8,466 bases of DNA from Oceanospirillaceae bacterium (GCA_023954795.1 JAGSHA010000122.1:1-8466), one strand, 5' to 3'; numbered from the stretch's first letter, positions 1-6,912 are shown. Numbers and translations are program-made. The notes: generated by a model from the letters alone, not told the origin.

Positions 1-1286
1 GGGGTAACTTCTACGGTTACCTGCGCAGCCTGAAAGAGAACGGCCAGGTTGTTGCCAGCCACGATGGTTACGAGAAAAACGCGGAATACATGAATGTCTT
101 GAACAAATTCCAGGCGAGTATCGACCGCGCACTCGATCTGCATCACCAGATCGAAGAGATCGAAAAAGACGACATCGGGGCGATCAACTACGAGCTTGAG
201 CGCCTGCGTCTGAAGGAACGTTCACTGCAGCTGAAAGAGGTGACGGATCAGTCCCGCTATGCCGAGATCGATCAGCGCCGTAAAGAGCTGGATGTAGAAT
301 ACCAGAGCCTGCAGCAAGTCCTGCTGGATCTGTACACACAGATCAACCGCGATACCTTCACCGCAGAAGCGGCCGGTGGTCAGGTACTTGAAATCGACGT
401 CTCTAAAGTTGTGCGGGCCTTCCTGCCGAACAACATGAGCATCACCGATAAAGTCCTGCATTACTTCGCCAAGATCTGGGAGTTCATGTCCGCCGATCCA
501 CGTGAAGCCAATACCGAAGGTGGTATCTTCCCGGCGATCTTCGGTACTGTGATGATGGTTATCCTGATGGCGGTGATGGTGACTCCGTTTGGCGTCATCG
601 CCGCTGTTTATCTGCGTGAATATGCGAAACAGGGTTTCGTGACCCGTCTGATTCGCATCGCGGTGAACAATCTGGCCGGTGTACCGTCCATCGTATACGG
701 TGTATTTGGTCTGGGCTTCTTTGTTTACTTCCTGGGTGGTCATATTGATGATGCATTCTTCCCGGAAGCAAAACCGGCACCGACCTTTGGTACGCCGGGT
801 CTGATGTGGGCCTCTCTGACACTGGCACTGCTGACTGTACCGGTTGTTATCGTAGCAACCGAAGAAGGTCTCTCCCGTATCCCACGAGCGGTACGTGAAG
901 GCTCTCTGGCACTGGGTGCGACTAAAGCGGAAACACTGTGGAAGGTTGTTCTACCAATGGCCAGCCCGGCGATGATGACCGGTGTCATCCTGGCGATTGC
1001 CCGTGCCGCAGGTGAAGTCGCACCGCTGATGTTGGTTGGTGTGGTTAAGTTGGCACCTAGCTTGCCGCTGGATACCAACTACCCGTATCTGCACTTGGAT
1101 CAGAAATTTATGCATCTGGGCTTCCACATCTATGATGTAGGTTTCCAAAGCCCGAACGTAGAAGCAGCTCGCCCGCTGGTGTATGCCACTGCGTTGCTGC
1201 TGGTGATCGTTATCGCCCTGCTGAACCTGTCAGCCATTGCGATTCGTAACCACTTGCGCGAAAAATACAAAGCACTTGAAATGTAA
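1..1286 (+). CDS. pstA: Phosphate ABC transporter permease PstA (5' end outside window)
   Basis: Inner-membrane permease subunit of the PstSCAB high-affinity phosphate importer; it pairs with PstC and is driven by PstB. The reading frame is open from base 3 to the TAA at 1284-1286 (427 codons in the window), so the ATG at 90 is only an internal methionine and the true start lies to the left. The first half is soluble and charged. Bases about 165-350 encode a heptad-like Glu/Lys/Arg/Leu-rich stretch, probably a coiled coil. Membrane segments follow at about 530-612, 670-735, 801-860, 970-1040 and 1180-1245. The EAA loop that contacts the ATPase is at 897-956, with the core EGSLALGATKAETLWK. 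E. coli PstA has about 296 residues, so this is the long form known from many marine proteobacteria, with an N-terminal extension (DUF3333 type). It is followed 36 bases later by pstB. Family assignment is secure; the exact start is unknown. Confidence 0.95.
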   Translation, partial: GNFYGYLRSLKENGQVVASHDGYEKNAEYMNVLNKFQASIDRALDLHHQIEEIEKDDIGAINYELERLRLKERSLQLKEVTDQSRYAEIDQRRKELDVEYQSLQQVLLDLYTQINRDTFTAEAAGGQVLEIDVSKVVRAFLPNNMSITDKVLHYFAKIWEFMSADPREANTEGGIFPAIFGTVMMVILMAVMVTPFGVIAAVYLREYAKQGFVTRLIRIAVNNLAGVPSIVYGVFGLGFFVYFLGGHIDDAFFPEAKPAPTFGTPGLMWASLTLALLTVPVVIVATEEGLSRIPRAVREGSLALGATKAETLWKVVLPMASPAMMTGVILAIARAAGEVAPLMLVGVVKLAPSLPLDTNYPYLHLDQKFMHLGFHIYDVGFQSPNVEAARPLVYATALLLVIVIALLNLSAIAIRNHLREKYKALEM

Positions 1287-1322
1287 CGCTGGATAGCGGA
1301 ATTTATTCGAAAGGTTTAAGCC

Positions 1323-2156
1323 ATGACTAGTGAAGCAAAAACCCACGCCATTGATATTTCTGCCATGCAGCGTGACAACCGTGTACTGAATCTGGAAGAC
1401 GAAACCTGCACTCTGGAAGTGAAGGACCTGCGTCTTGCGTACGGTGACAAAGAAGCCCTGCACGGTATCGACATGAAGATCCCGAAGAACCGGGTAACGG
1501 CATTCATCGGGCCATCCGGTTGCGGTAAATCAACCCTGCTGCGCTGCTTCAACCGCATGAACGATCTGGTTGATAGCTGCAACATCACCGGTCAGATCAT
1601 GCTGGATGACAGCAACATCTATGACCGCAGTGTTGACGTTGCAGAACTGCGTCGCCGTGTAGGTATGGTATTTCAGAAGCCCAACCCGTTTCCGAAGTCG
1701 ATCTATGAAAACGTGGCGTACGGCCTGCGTATTCAGGGCATCAAGAAAAAGCGTGTGATCGACGATACTGTCGAATGGGCACTGCGTTCTGCGGCCCTGT
1801 GGGATGAAGTCAAAGACCGCCTGCACGAAAGTGCACTGGGCATGTCCGGTGGTCAGCAGCAGCGTCTGGTTATTGCACGTACCATCGCAGTAAAACCTGA
1901 AGTGCTGTTGCTGGATGAGCCGGCATCTGCACTGGACCCGATCTCCACGCTGAAAATTGAAGAACTGATCCACGAGTTGAAGAATGACTTCACCATCGTG
2001 ATCGTAACCCACAACATGCAGCAGGCGGCACGTGTTTCCGACTACACCGCGTTTATGTACATGGGTGACCTGATTGAGTTTGGTGTAACCGATACGCTGT
2101 TCACCAATCCAACCAAGAAACAGACCGAAGACTACATTACAGGTCGTTACGGTTAA
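1323..2156 (+). CDS. pstB: Phosphate ABC transporter ATP-binding protein PstB
   Basis: Cytoplasmic ATPase that powers phosphate import through PstA/PstC. All ABC motifs are visible in the 277-residue product: Walker A GPSGCGKST at 63-71, Q-loop Gln118 in MVFQKPNPFP, signature MSGGQQQRL at 174-182, Walker B VLLLDEP at 194-200, D-loop SALD, and switch His230 in VTHNM. The run DEPASALDPIST is typical of PstB rather than other ABC ATPases. The first signature position is Met instead of the usual Leu, a mild variation. The N-terminus is about 20 residues longer than in E. coli PstB; an alternative start at Met15 would remove most of the extension. The chosen ATG has AAGG at 1311-1314, 8 bases upstream. 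It lies in the same operon as pstA and phoU. Confidence 0.97.
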   Translation: MTSEAKTHAIDISAMQRDNRVLNLEDETCTLEVKDLRLAYGDKEALHGIDMKIPKNRVTAFIGPSGCGKSTLLRCFNRMNDLVDSCNITGQIMLDDSNIYDRSVDVAELRRRVGMVFQKPNPFPKSIYENVAYGLRIQGIKKKRVIDDTVEWALRSAALWDEVKDRLHESALGMSGGQQQRLVIARTIAVKPEVLLLDEPASALDPISTLKIEELIHELKNDFTIVIVTHNMQQAARVSDYTAFMYMGDLIEFGVTDTLFTNPTKKQTEDYITGRYG

Positions 2157-2177
2157 GACCCAGCTGATTGCTGAAGC

Positions 2178-2197
2178 GGGGATGCGCACGTATCCCC
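2178..2197 (+). other. Stem-loop between pstB and phoU
   Basis: GGGGAT at 2178-2183 pairs with ATCCCC at 2192-2197; a G·T and a C-G pair extend the stem to 8 pairs around a 4-base loop (GCAC). No T-run follows, so it is not a standard intrinsic terminator. It may protect or process the pst message, or alter phoU expression relative to the transporter genes. The pairing is seen directly; the role is inferred. Confidence 0.45.
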
Positions 2198-2227
2198 TCT
2201 GGTCTATAACTGTGTAACTGCATGCAT

Positions 2228-2232
2228 GGAGA
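2228..2232 (+). promoter_or_regulatory. phoU ribosome binding site that decides the GTG start
   Basis: GGAGA lies 8 bases before the GTG at 2241. The in-frame ATG at 2226 overlaps this site and has no purine-rich sequence upstream of it (context ...GTGTAACTGCATGC). The GTG is therefore the better start. Confidence 0.7.
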
Positions 2233-2240
2233 ACACACAC

Positions 2241-2966
2241 GTGAATTTTGAAGACAACTACTCCACCCACATATCACAGCAGTTTAACGACGAGCTGGAA
2301 CAGATTCGTACCCAGCTTCTGACCATGGGCGGTATTGTAGAGCGTCAGGTTAACGACGCTGTAGAAGCACTGCTGACAGGTGATGCTGATCTGGCAGAAA
2401 AATCGCGCCGGACTGACCAGCAGACCAATGACATGGAGCTGCTGATCGATGAACAGTGCACCACCATCATTGCCCGCCGCCAACCTGCGGCTAGCGACTT
2501 GCGCCTGATCACAGCGATCTCTAAAGCCGTCTCCGATCTGGAACGCATTGGTGATGAAGCCAGCCGTATCTGTCGCCACGCCATTGATCTGGCTGACGAC
2601 GGCAACTCCCAGCGCGGTTATCAGGAAGTACGTCACATTGGCAATCTGGTCCGCGAAATGGTGAAAGATGTACTGACCGCCTTTGCCCGCAGCGATACTG
2701 AACTGGCTTATCGTGTCGCAAAGCAGGACAAAGCAGTGGATCAGGAATACCGCACCGCGATGCGCTCTCTGATTACCTATATGATGGAAGATCCTCGCGC
2801 GATCTCCAGCAGCCTGAACGTGATCTGGGTACTGCGCAGTCTGGAACGTATCGGTGATCATGCCTGCAATATGGCTGAGCATCTGGTGTATCTGGTCAGT
2901 GGTCAGGATGTCCGCCACGCCTCGTTGAAAGAGATGAAAGAAGCCGCTCAGCAGAGCGAAGGCTAA
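2241..2966 (+). CDS. phoU: Phosphate signalling regulator PhoU
   Basis: Cytoplasmic protein that connects the Pst transporter with PhoR and keeps the Pho regulon off when phosphate is plentiful. From the GTG at 2241 it has 241 residues, matching the usual length of the family. It shows the two repeated three-helix units of PhoU, each with the metal-cluster motif: LERIGDEASRIC at 100-111 and LERIGDHACNMAE at 201-213. The N-terminus, THISQQFNDELEQIR, is typical. An in-frame ATG at 2226 would add five residues (MENTH) but lacks a ribosome site. It is separated from pstB by 84 bases containing a stem-loop, and a strong terminator follows, so it is the last gene of the pst operon. Confidence 0.96.
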   Translation: MNFEDNYSTHISQQFNDELEQIRTQLLTMGGIVERQVNDAVEALLTGDADLAEKSRRTDQQTNDMELLIDEQCTTIIARRQPAASDLRLITAISKAVSDLERIGDEASRICRHAIDLADDGNSQRGYQEVRHIGNLVREMVKDVLTAFARSDTELAYRVAKQDKAVDQEYRTAMRSLITYMMEDPRAISSSLNVIWVLRSLERIGDHACNMAEHLVYLVSGQDVRHASLKEMKEAAQQSEG

Positions 2967-2995
2967 ACCTCTTCGTAGCAACGGCTTCCCTGCCC

Positions 2996-3037
2996 GCGTT
3001 TACCCGACTAGCCATTCGGGTAAACGCCCGTTTTATT
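2996..3037 (+). terminator. Rho-independent terminator of the pst-phoU operon
   Basis: GCGTTTACCCG at 2996-3006 pairs perfectly with CGGGTAAACGC at 3017-3027 (11 pairs, plus a possible A-T pair closing the loop). TTTTATT at 3031-3037 follows. It begins 30 bases after the phoU stop and separates the pst operon from the next gene. Confidence 0.9.
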
Positions 3038-3105
3038 ACTGGACTTGCCACCCATCACTTGTGGTAACTTTGCCCTAGTGCTGTGTTTACACTCAGGGAA
3101 CCAAC

Positions 3106-4617
3106 ATGCTGCAATACGTGGTCTACGCCGATCTGAACTGCCCTTTCTGTTATGCCATGCAGGAACAACTGCACGCTATGGACCTGCTGGAACAGGTTGA
3201 CTGGCGTTTAATCGAACATGCCCCTGATATCAGCGTATTTAATGCGACTCCCGAGAGTCAGGCGGAATTGGCCAGCGAAGTATTTACCGTACGTAGCCGC
3301 GCACCTCAGGTACAAGTAGCACTGCCCCCCCTGCGAAGCGACAGCCGCTTTGCGATTCTGTGCATTATTGCCGCACGCGAAATCGACGAAGTTAAAGCAC
3401 TCGACCTGCTGACGAACCTCTACCGGGCACTGTGGATTGAAGGCAAAGATATCAGCTCTACAGCCGTCATTTACGACTGCATTGTGGCCGCAGGCCTGCC
3501 GGGTGAGCTATCGATCGAAGAAAACCATGAGCTTTGCCTGCAGAACTGGCAGCAGCAATGGGAAAGTGGCAGCTACAATCTGCGTATTCCGGTACTGACC
3601 ACCGATAGTGATGAACGTACTTTGCTTGGCCTGCCCAGTCAGGAACATATCAGTGCATTCTTTGGCGGAGAACAGCCGCCGGGACCGGTTGGCAGCTTTG
3701 ATCAGTGCCATGGACGTGATCAGCAAACCATCGCCTTTTACGGACACGACGGCGTACAGTCGATCTGGAATGTCATTGCATCAGTGCGTGACGACTACAA
3801 CATCCTGCTACCGGCATCAGTACAAGAACTGCGTGGCATGCTCAATAAGCCCGGAGAAACACCGGATCTGATTCTGCTGAACAGCATCAATCACTGGCAA
3901 CAGATGCTGGAAGATACGACGGAGATCGTGCATCAGGCGTCCGAGAGCCATACCCCTGTCGCACTGGTCGGCGATATCTTGTCTGATACGGACGAAATCA
4001 AAGTGTACGAAACCGGTGCGGCCGATTATCTGGTAAAAGACCGTGCCAGCGGCATTCTCAAGGCCAGAATCCGTACCTTACTGCTGCTTAAGCGCAGCCA
4101 TGATCTGCTGGAACGGGCCGCCCGTATTGATGGCCTGACCCAGATCTACAACCGCCGCGAGTTTGAGCGTAGCCTGGAAGTTGAGTGGCTGCGCGGCCAG
4201 CGCTCGAAGCAGCCTCTGAGCCTGATTATGCTGGATGTGGACCACTTTAAAGACTACAACGATCATTACGGTCACCTCACCGGCGACGGCTGCCTGCAGC
4301 ATGTCGCAACCGCCATTACCGAGAGCGTGAAACGTGCGCAGGATATGGTCTGTCGCTTTGGGGGTGAAGAGTTTGTTGTGCTGCTGCCGGAAACCGATCA
4401 GCAAGGCGCAGAAGTGCTGGCTGAGAAAATCCGCAAAACCGTGGAAGATCTGGCGATTGCCCACACCAAGTCATCCGCCGCCGAATGTGTCACTATCAGT
4501 TCAGGTATCGCCAGCCTGAACCCCGCTGACAACAGCAGTCCGCGGGATCTGATTCAGATTGCAGATGAGGCCCTGTACAAAGCGAAGAATAACGGCCGTA
4601 ACTGCGTGGCCAGCTAA
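3106..4617 (+). CDS. DsbA-like thioredoxin fold / receiver-like / GGDEF diguanylate cyclase fusion
   Basis: Likely cytoplasmic enzyme making cyclic di-GMP from two GTP. The 503 residues form three parts. Residues 1-190 resemble a DsbA/2-hydroxychromene-carboxylate isomerase-type thioredoxin fold: CPFC at 12-15 directly after the first strand, a helical middle, and a candidate cis-proline loop RIPVL at 160-164. Residues about 206-330 resemble a response-regulator receiver, but the phosphoacceptor position appears to be Asn259 (PDLILLN) and the Lys311 loop lacks the usual following proline, so phosphorylation is doubtful. Residues about 335-500 are a GGDEF domain: metal-binding Asp377, Asn385, Asp394, active-site GGEEF at 419-423, and inhibitory site RAQD at 410-413, five residues before the GG. 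No signal peptide or membrane segment is seen. AGGGAA at 3095-3100 precedes the ATG. It lies behind the pst terminator, so it needs its own promoter; none is convincing. Cyclase assignment is strong; redox control is inference. Confidence 0.92.
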   Translation: MLQYVVYADLNCPFCYAMQEQLHAMDLLEQVDWRLIEHAPDISVFNATPESQAELASEVFTVRSRAPQVQVALPPLRSDSRFAILCIIAAREIDEVKALDLLTNLYRALWIEGKDISSTAVIYDCIVAAGLPGELSIEENHELCLQNWQQQWESGSYNLRIPVLTTDSDERTLLGLPSQEHISAFFGGEQPPGPVGSFDQCHGRDQQTIAFYGHDGVQSIWNVIASVRDDYNILLPASVQELRGMLNKPGETPDLILLNSINHWQQMLEDTTEIVHQASESHTPVALVGDILSDTDEIKVYETGAADYLVKDRASGILKARIRTLLLLKRSHDLLERAARIDGLTQIYNRREFERSLEVEWLRGQRSKQPLSLIMLDVDHFKDYNDHYGHLTGDGCLQHVATAITESVKRAQDMVCRFGGEEFVVLLPETDQQGAEVLAEKIRKTVEDLAIAHTKSSAAECVTISSGIASLNPADNSSPRDLIQIADEALYKAKNNGRNCVAS

Positions 4618-4626
4618 CCACGCGGT
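4601..4626. other. Stem-loop across the end of the GGDEF gene
   Basis: Bases 4601-4609 pair with 4618-4626 (9 pairs, one G·T) around an 8-base loop holding the stop codon. It sits in the 30-base gap between two convergent genes. It has no T-run on either strand, so any terminator role is uncertain. Confidence 0.35.
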
Positions 4627-4647
4627 AACACCCGATGTAGCGCAGGG

Positions 4648-5232
4648 TTAATCGCGAATGTAATCCGCATACGGCGGATAACGCTCGATTAACCCCTCCC
4701 GTCCCAGGTCCTGCATCAACGTCATATTGCGCTCCGGAATATCATCCGGATCACCATAATTCATCAATACCCGTGTCATCATTCCCTCGCGAATCAGATG
4801 AAAGCAGGGAAACGGAGAACGGTTAGTCCAGTTGGTAATATCGTTCGCGGAGACCCCGGCAAACTGATAGTTGGGATGGAAACTCGCCAGCTGAAAGACA
4901 CCGCCCAGCCCAGACCGGTCCAATAAGCCCTGCAAAATATCCAGCATATCCAGGTACTGCTCGAATTCCGGTAACGCATTCGGTGTCACCAGCAAAGTCG
5001 TTGCCAGCTCATCCTCTTCACTCGCCTGAATTCGGTCCAGTTCAGCGAGAAACGCCTGAATCACCGCCTCGTCTTTATCACCTTGTTCAACGGCATAGTG
5101 AATCGTTGCTTGCTTTACCACAGGCGCAGCAAACGGACATAGATTAAGGCCCACCACCATCGACTCGACCCACTGACGGGTAAGTGCTTCGGCATTTTCA
5201 GGACAATACTTGAGTGAGTGTCTGGTATTCAT
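4648..5232 (-). CDS. DUF1415 family protein
   Basis: Conserved protein of unknown function. The 194 residues carry features I associate with the DUF1415 family: WVESMVVGLNLCPFA at 21-35 with Cys32, ASFHPNYQFAG at 116-126 with His119, NRSPFPCFHLIRE at 137-149 with Arg138 and His145, and a C-terminal Tyr/Pro-rich end. The conserved Cys, His, Arg and Glu residues could form a catalytic or metal site, but no activity can be stated. No signal peptide or membrane helix is seen, so it is probably cytoplasmic. On the minus strand AGGTAG lies about 10 bases before the ATG, which supports this start. It converges on the diguanylate cyclase gene and diverges from ubiC, so it is a single-gene unit. Family call is good; function unknown. 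Confidence 0.88.
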   Translation of the reverse strand: MNTRHSLKYCPENAEALTRQWVESMVVGLNLCPFAAPVVKQATIHYAVEQGDKDEAVIQAFLAELDRIQASEEDELATTLLVTPNALPEFEQYLDMLDILQGLLDRSGLGGVFQLASFHPNYQFAGVSANDITNWTNRSPFPCFHLIREGMMTRVLMNYGDPDDIPERNMTLMQDLGREGLIERYPPYADYIRD

Positions 5233-5318
5233 AGCGGCGATGCTACCTGATGGTCAGCAACAGGCAAAGACCAGATCGTCAGAGAGTTGACGTACAGCAG
5301 ACTTTTACGCCCTGCCGG

Positions 5319-5327
5319 TGATAACAT
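5319..5327 (+). promoter_or_regulatory. Possible extended -10 element for ubiCA
   Basis: TG-A-TAACAT has the TGn extension and 4 of 6 matches to TATAAT. No good -35 lies at the right distance. It would put transcription start just before the ribosome site of the GTG at 5356, and downstream of the TTG at 5287. Weak evidence. Confidence 0.3.
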
Positions 5328-5340
5328 ACGCGCAGATTTT

Positions 5341-5346
5341 GAAGGA
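5341..5346 (+). promoter_or_regulatory. ubiC ribosome binding site that decides the GTG start
   Basis: GAAGGA lies 9 bases before the GTG at 5356. The longer in-frame alternative, TTG at 5287, lacks a comparable site and would add 23 residues not typical of chorismate lyase. Confidence 0.65.
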
Positions 5347-5355
5347 AATGTTGCT

Positions 5356-5895
5356 GTGCCTATTGCCCGTGCTCTGACTCAACCTAACTTTGATACCCGC
5401 TGGAGCTCCCTGCGTCGCCCCAGTATGACGCAGACGCCACAGGCATGGCGTAGCTGGCTGACCGACTCAGGGTCGCTGACAAAGCGCCTGATTGAGCTGA
5501 GTAAGGGCGACTTCCGGGTTGAGGTCGTCAGTCAGGGGTGGCAACGACCGACGCGGTCTGAAGCGAAAGCCTTACGGATGAACAGCCGCGAGAAGGCACT
5601 CGTCCGTGAAGTTCAATTGATTGGCCAGGGACAGCCGTGGGTCTATGCCCGCACCATTGTGCCGGCCACCACCCTGACCGGACGTCAGCGGCCGTTAAAG
5701 TTACTGGGCAACCGTTCACTGGGGTCGATGCTGTTTACCGATCCCACAATGCGCCGTGGTCCACTGCAAATCAGTCGCTTACGTTTGCAGGATACAAAGA
5801 CCGATGTCTGGGCCCGTCGCTCACTGTTTTATCTATCCGATAAACCGTTGTTGGTCTGCGAGGTTTTTCTGCCCGCCCTGCAACAGGTAAAATAG
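5356..5895 (+). CDS. ubiC: Chorismate lyase (chorismate-pyruvate lyase) UbiC
   Basis: Cytoplasmic enzyme that converts chorismate to 4-hydroxybenzoate and pyruvate, the first committed step of ubiquinone synthesis. From the GTG at 5356 the product has 179 residues, near the roughly 165 of E. coli UbiC. Matching elements are SLTKRL at 40-45, LVREVQLIG with the ligand-binding Arg84 (E. coli Arg76), WVYARTIVP at 95-103, LGSMLF at 122-127, WARRS at 152-156, and LLVCEVFLP with the conserved Glu169 (E. coli Glu155). The TTG at 5287 opens the same frame and gives 202 residues, but the GTG has a much better ribosome site. ubiA follows after 27 bases, the usual ubiCA arrangement, so the two are probably co-transcribed. 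Confidence 0.93.
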   Translation: MPIARALTQPNFDTRWSSLRRPSMTQTPQAWRSWLTDSGSLTKRLIELSKGDFRVEVVSQGWQRPTRSEAKALRMNSREKALVREVQLIGQGQPWVYARTIVPATTLTGRQRPLKLLGNRSLGSMLFTDPTMRRGPLQISRLRLQDTKTDVWARRSLFYLSDKPLLVCEVFLPALQQVK

Positions 5896-5922
5896 GCTCA
5901 CCCCAAACAAGAAGCAGCCCTT

Positions 5923-6810
5923 ATGCAGTCACAGGCCCAACACTCCCTCAGCTTAAAAGAGAAGCTCTCCGCCTACGTTCAACTGATGCGGATGGACAAA
6001 CCCATCGGTACCTATCTGGTATTGTGGCCAGCACTCTGGGCACTGTGGATTGCCGCGGAGGGTATCCCTGACCTGAAACTGCTGTTTATCTTCACACTGG
6101 GTGCTTTTCTGACCCGTTCGGCAGGCTGCGCCATTAATGACTTTGCCGACCGTAAAGTCGATGGACATGTTAAACGCACCGCTCAACGACCCATTCCGAG
6201 TGGCCGGGTGACGCCGAAAGAGGCCGTTGTGCTATTCAGCGGCATGATGTTGCTGGCCTTTGTATTGGTGCTATTTACCAACTGGCAGACGGTGTTGCTC
6301 TCCTTCGGTGCTGTAGCGCTGACCGCGGTTTACCCGTTTATGAAGCGTTACACCCATCTCCCCCAAGTGGTCCTGGGTGCCGCGTTTGCCTGGGCCGTAC
6401 CGATGGCCTTCAGTGCCGTCACAGGCACTGTGCCTTGGTATGCATGGTTGATCTACGCCGCCACACTGCTCTGGACCGTGGCGTACGATACGCTCTATGC
6501 GATGGTTGATCGTGATGATGACCTGAAGATCGGTGTGAAATCGACCGCCATTCTTTTTGGGGATGCGGACAAACTGATCGTCGCCATCCTGCAAATGATC
6601 ACGTTAGCTCTGCTGATCGGGCTGGGTCTGCATCTGCAGCTATCCGTCTGGTTTTTCGCCGGACTGGCAGGGGCCTCTATTCTCTTTATCCGACAGCAAT
6701 ATCAGGTTCGTCACCGCGAACGCGATCCCTGCTTCCGGGCCTTTCTCAATAATCACTATGTCGGTCTGATTATCTTTGCGGGTATTTTCACGCACTATCT
6801 GAGTGCGTAA
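5923..6810 (+). CDS. ubiA: 4-hydroxybenzoate polyprenyltransferase UbiA
   Basis: Integral inner-membrane prenyltransferase that attaches the polyprenyl chain to 4-hydroxybenzoate, the product of the neighbouring ubiC, in ubiquinone synthesis. The 295 residues match E. coli UbiA in length. The first Mg-diphosphate motif is NDFADRKVD at 72-80, followed by the typical TAQRPIPSG at 86-94. The second is YDTLYAMVDRDDD at 188-200, followed by IGVKSTAILFG. About eight or nine hydrophobic helices are visible, for example at 51-70, 101-120, 122-138, 147-165, 171-187, 217-236, 240-256 and 277-293. The ribosome site is weak (AAGAAG at 5909-5914), which may reflect coupling with ubiC. A gene-free stretch of 131 bases with the Pho box follows. 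Confidence 0.97.
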   Translation: MQSQAQHSLSLKEKLSAYVQLMRMDKPIGTYLVLWPALWALWIAAEGIPDLKLLFIFTLGAFLTRSAGCAINDFADRKVDGHVKRTAQRPIPSGRVTPKEAVVLFSGMMLLAFVLVLFTNWQTVLLSFGAVALTAVYPFMKRYTHLPQVVLGAAFAWAVPMAFSAVTGTVPWYAWLIYAATLLWTVAYDTLYAMVDRDDDLKIGVKSTAILFGDADKLIVAILQMITLALLIGLGLHLQLSVWFFAGLAGASILFIRQQYQVRHRERDPCFRAFLNNHYVGLIIFAGIFTHYLSA

Positions 6811-6834
6811 AGCCACTGATCAGGCTAGATTTTT
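6790..6834 (+). terminator. Possible weak terminator after ubiA
   Basis: ACGCACT at 6790-6796 pairs with AGTGCGT at 6802-6808 around a 5-base loop, overlapping the ubiA stop. A run of five T lies at 6830-6834, about 20 bases further, after a weak AGCC/GGCT pairing (6811-6826). The gap between stem and T-run makes this a poor intrinsic terminator, so read-through into phoB is possible. Confidence 0.3.
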
Positions 6835-6869
6835 ACTTTATATGCCCCTGCGTGATGGAAATACGGGCA

Positions 6870-6902
6870 ACGTCATATTAGTGTAACAATATTGTCTTGT
6901 AA
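6870..6902 (+). promoter_or_regulatory. Pho box (PhoB operator) upstream of phoB
   Basis: Three consecutive 11-base units: ACGTCATATTA (6870-6880), GTGTAACAATA (6881-6891) and TTGTCTTGTAA (6892-6902). Each resembles the known unit CTGTCAT followed by four A/T-rich bases, with 5, 4 and 5 matches of 7. The period, the A/T-rich tails and the place just upstream of phoB fit PhoB autoregulation. Individual matches are imperfect. Confidence 0.7.
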
Positions 6903-6912
6903 TGATGCGGTC

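Noticed and set aside
90..92. ATG as the start of pstA
   Set aside because: The same frame stays open to the window edge with coding-like sequence, and the family has a long N-terminus, so this is an internal methionine.
222..1148. Minus-strand open frames opposite pstA
   Set aside because: Composition is unlike a real protein (His/Arg-rich), without family motifs, and they overlap the pstA membrane-domain coding region.
1530..2981. Two long minus-strand open frames opposite pstB and phoU (1530-2270 and 2274-2981)
   Set aside because: They have no recognisable motifs and lie opposite confidently assigned genes; their length follows from the codon pattern of the plus strand.
3045..3093. Promoter or Pho box ahead of the GGDEF gene
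   Set aside because: TTGCCA at 3045 has no -10 at 17 bases, and no 11-base CTGTCAT-like repeats are present. GTGTTTACAC at 3083-3092 is a short imperfect dyad, too weak to call an operator.
3608..3871. Small plus-strand open frame within the GGDEF gene
   Set aside because: It overlaps a well-supported domain-coding frame and shows no motif or ribosome site.
5287..5292. TTGACG as a -35 box for ubiC
   Set aside because: No -10-like sequence lies 16-18 bases downstream; the only plausible -10 (TAACAT at 5322) is 29 bases away.
6838..6843. TTATAT as a -10 of a second phoB promoter
   Set aside because: The bases 17 upstream (ACTGAT) do not resemble a -35, and there is no extended -10.
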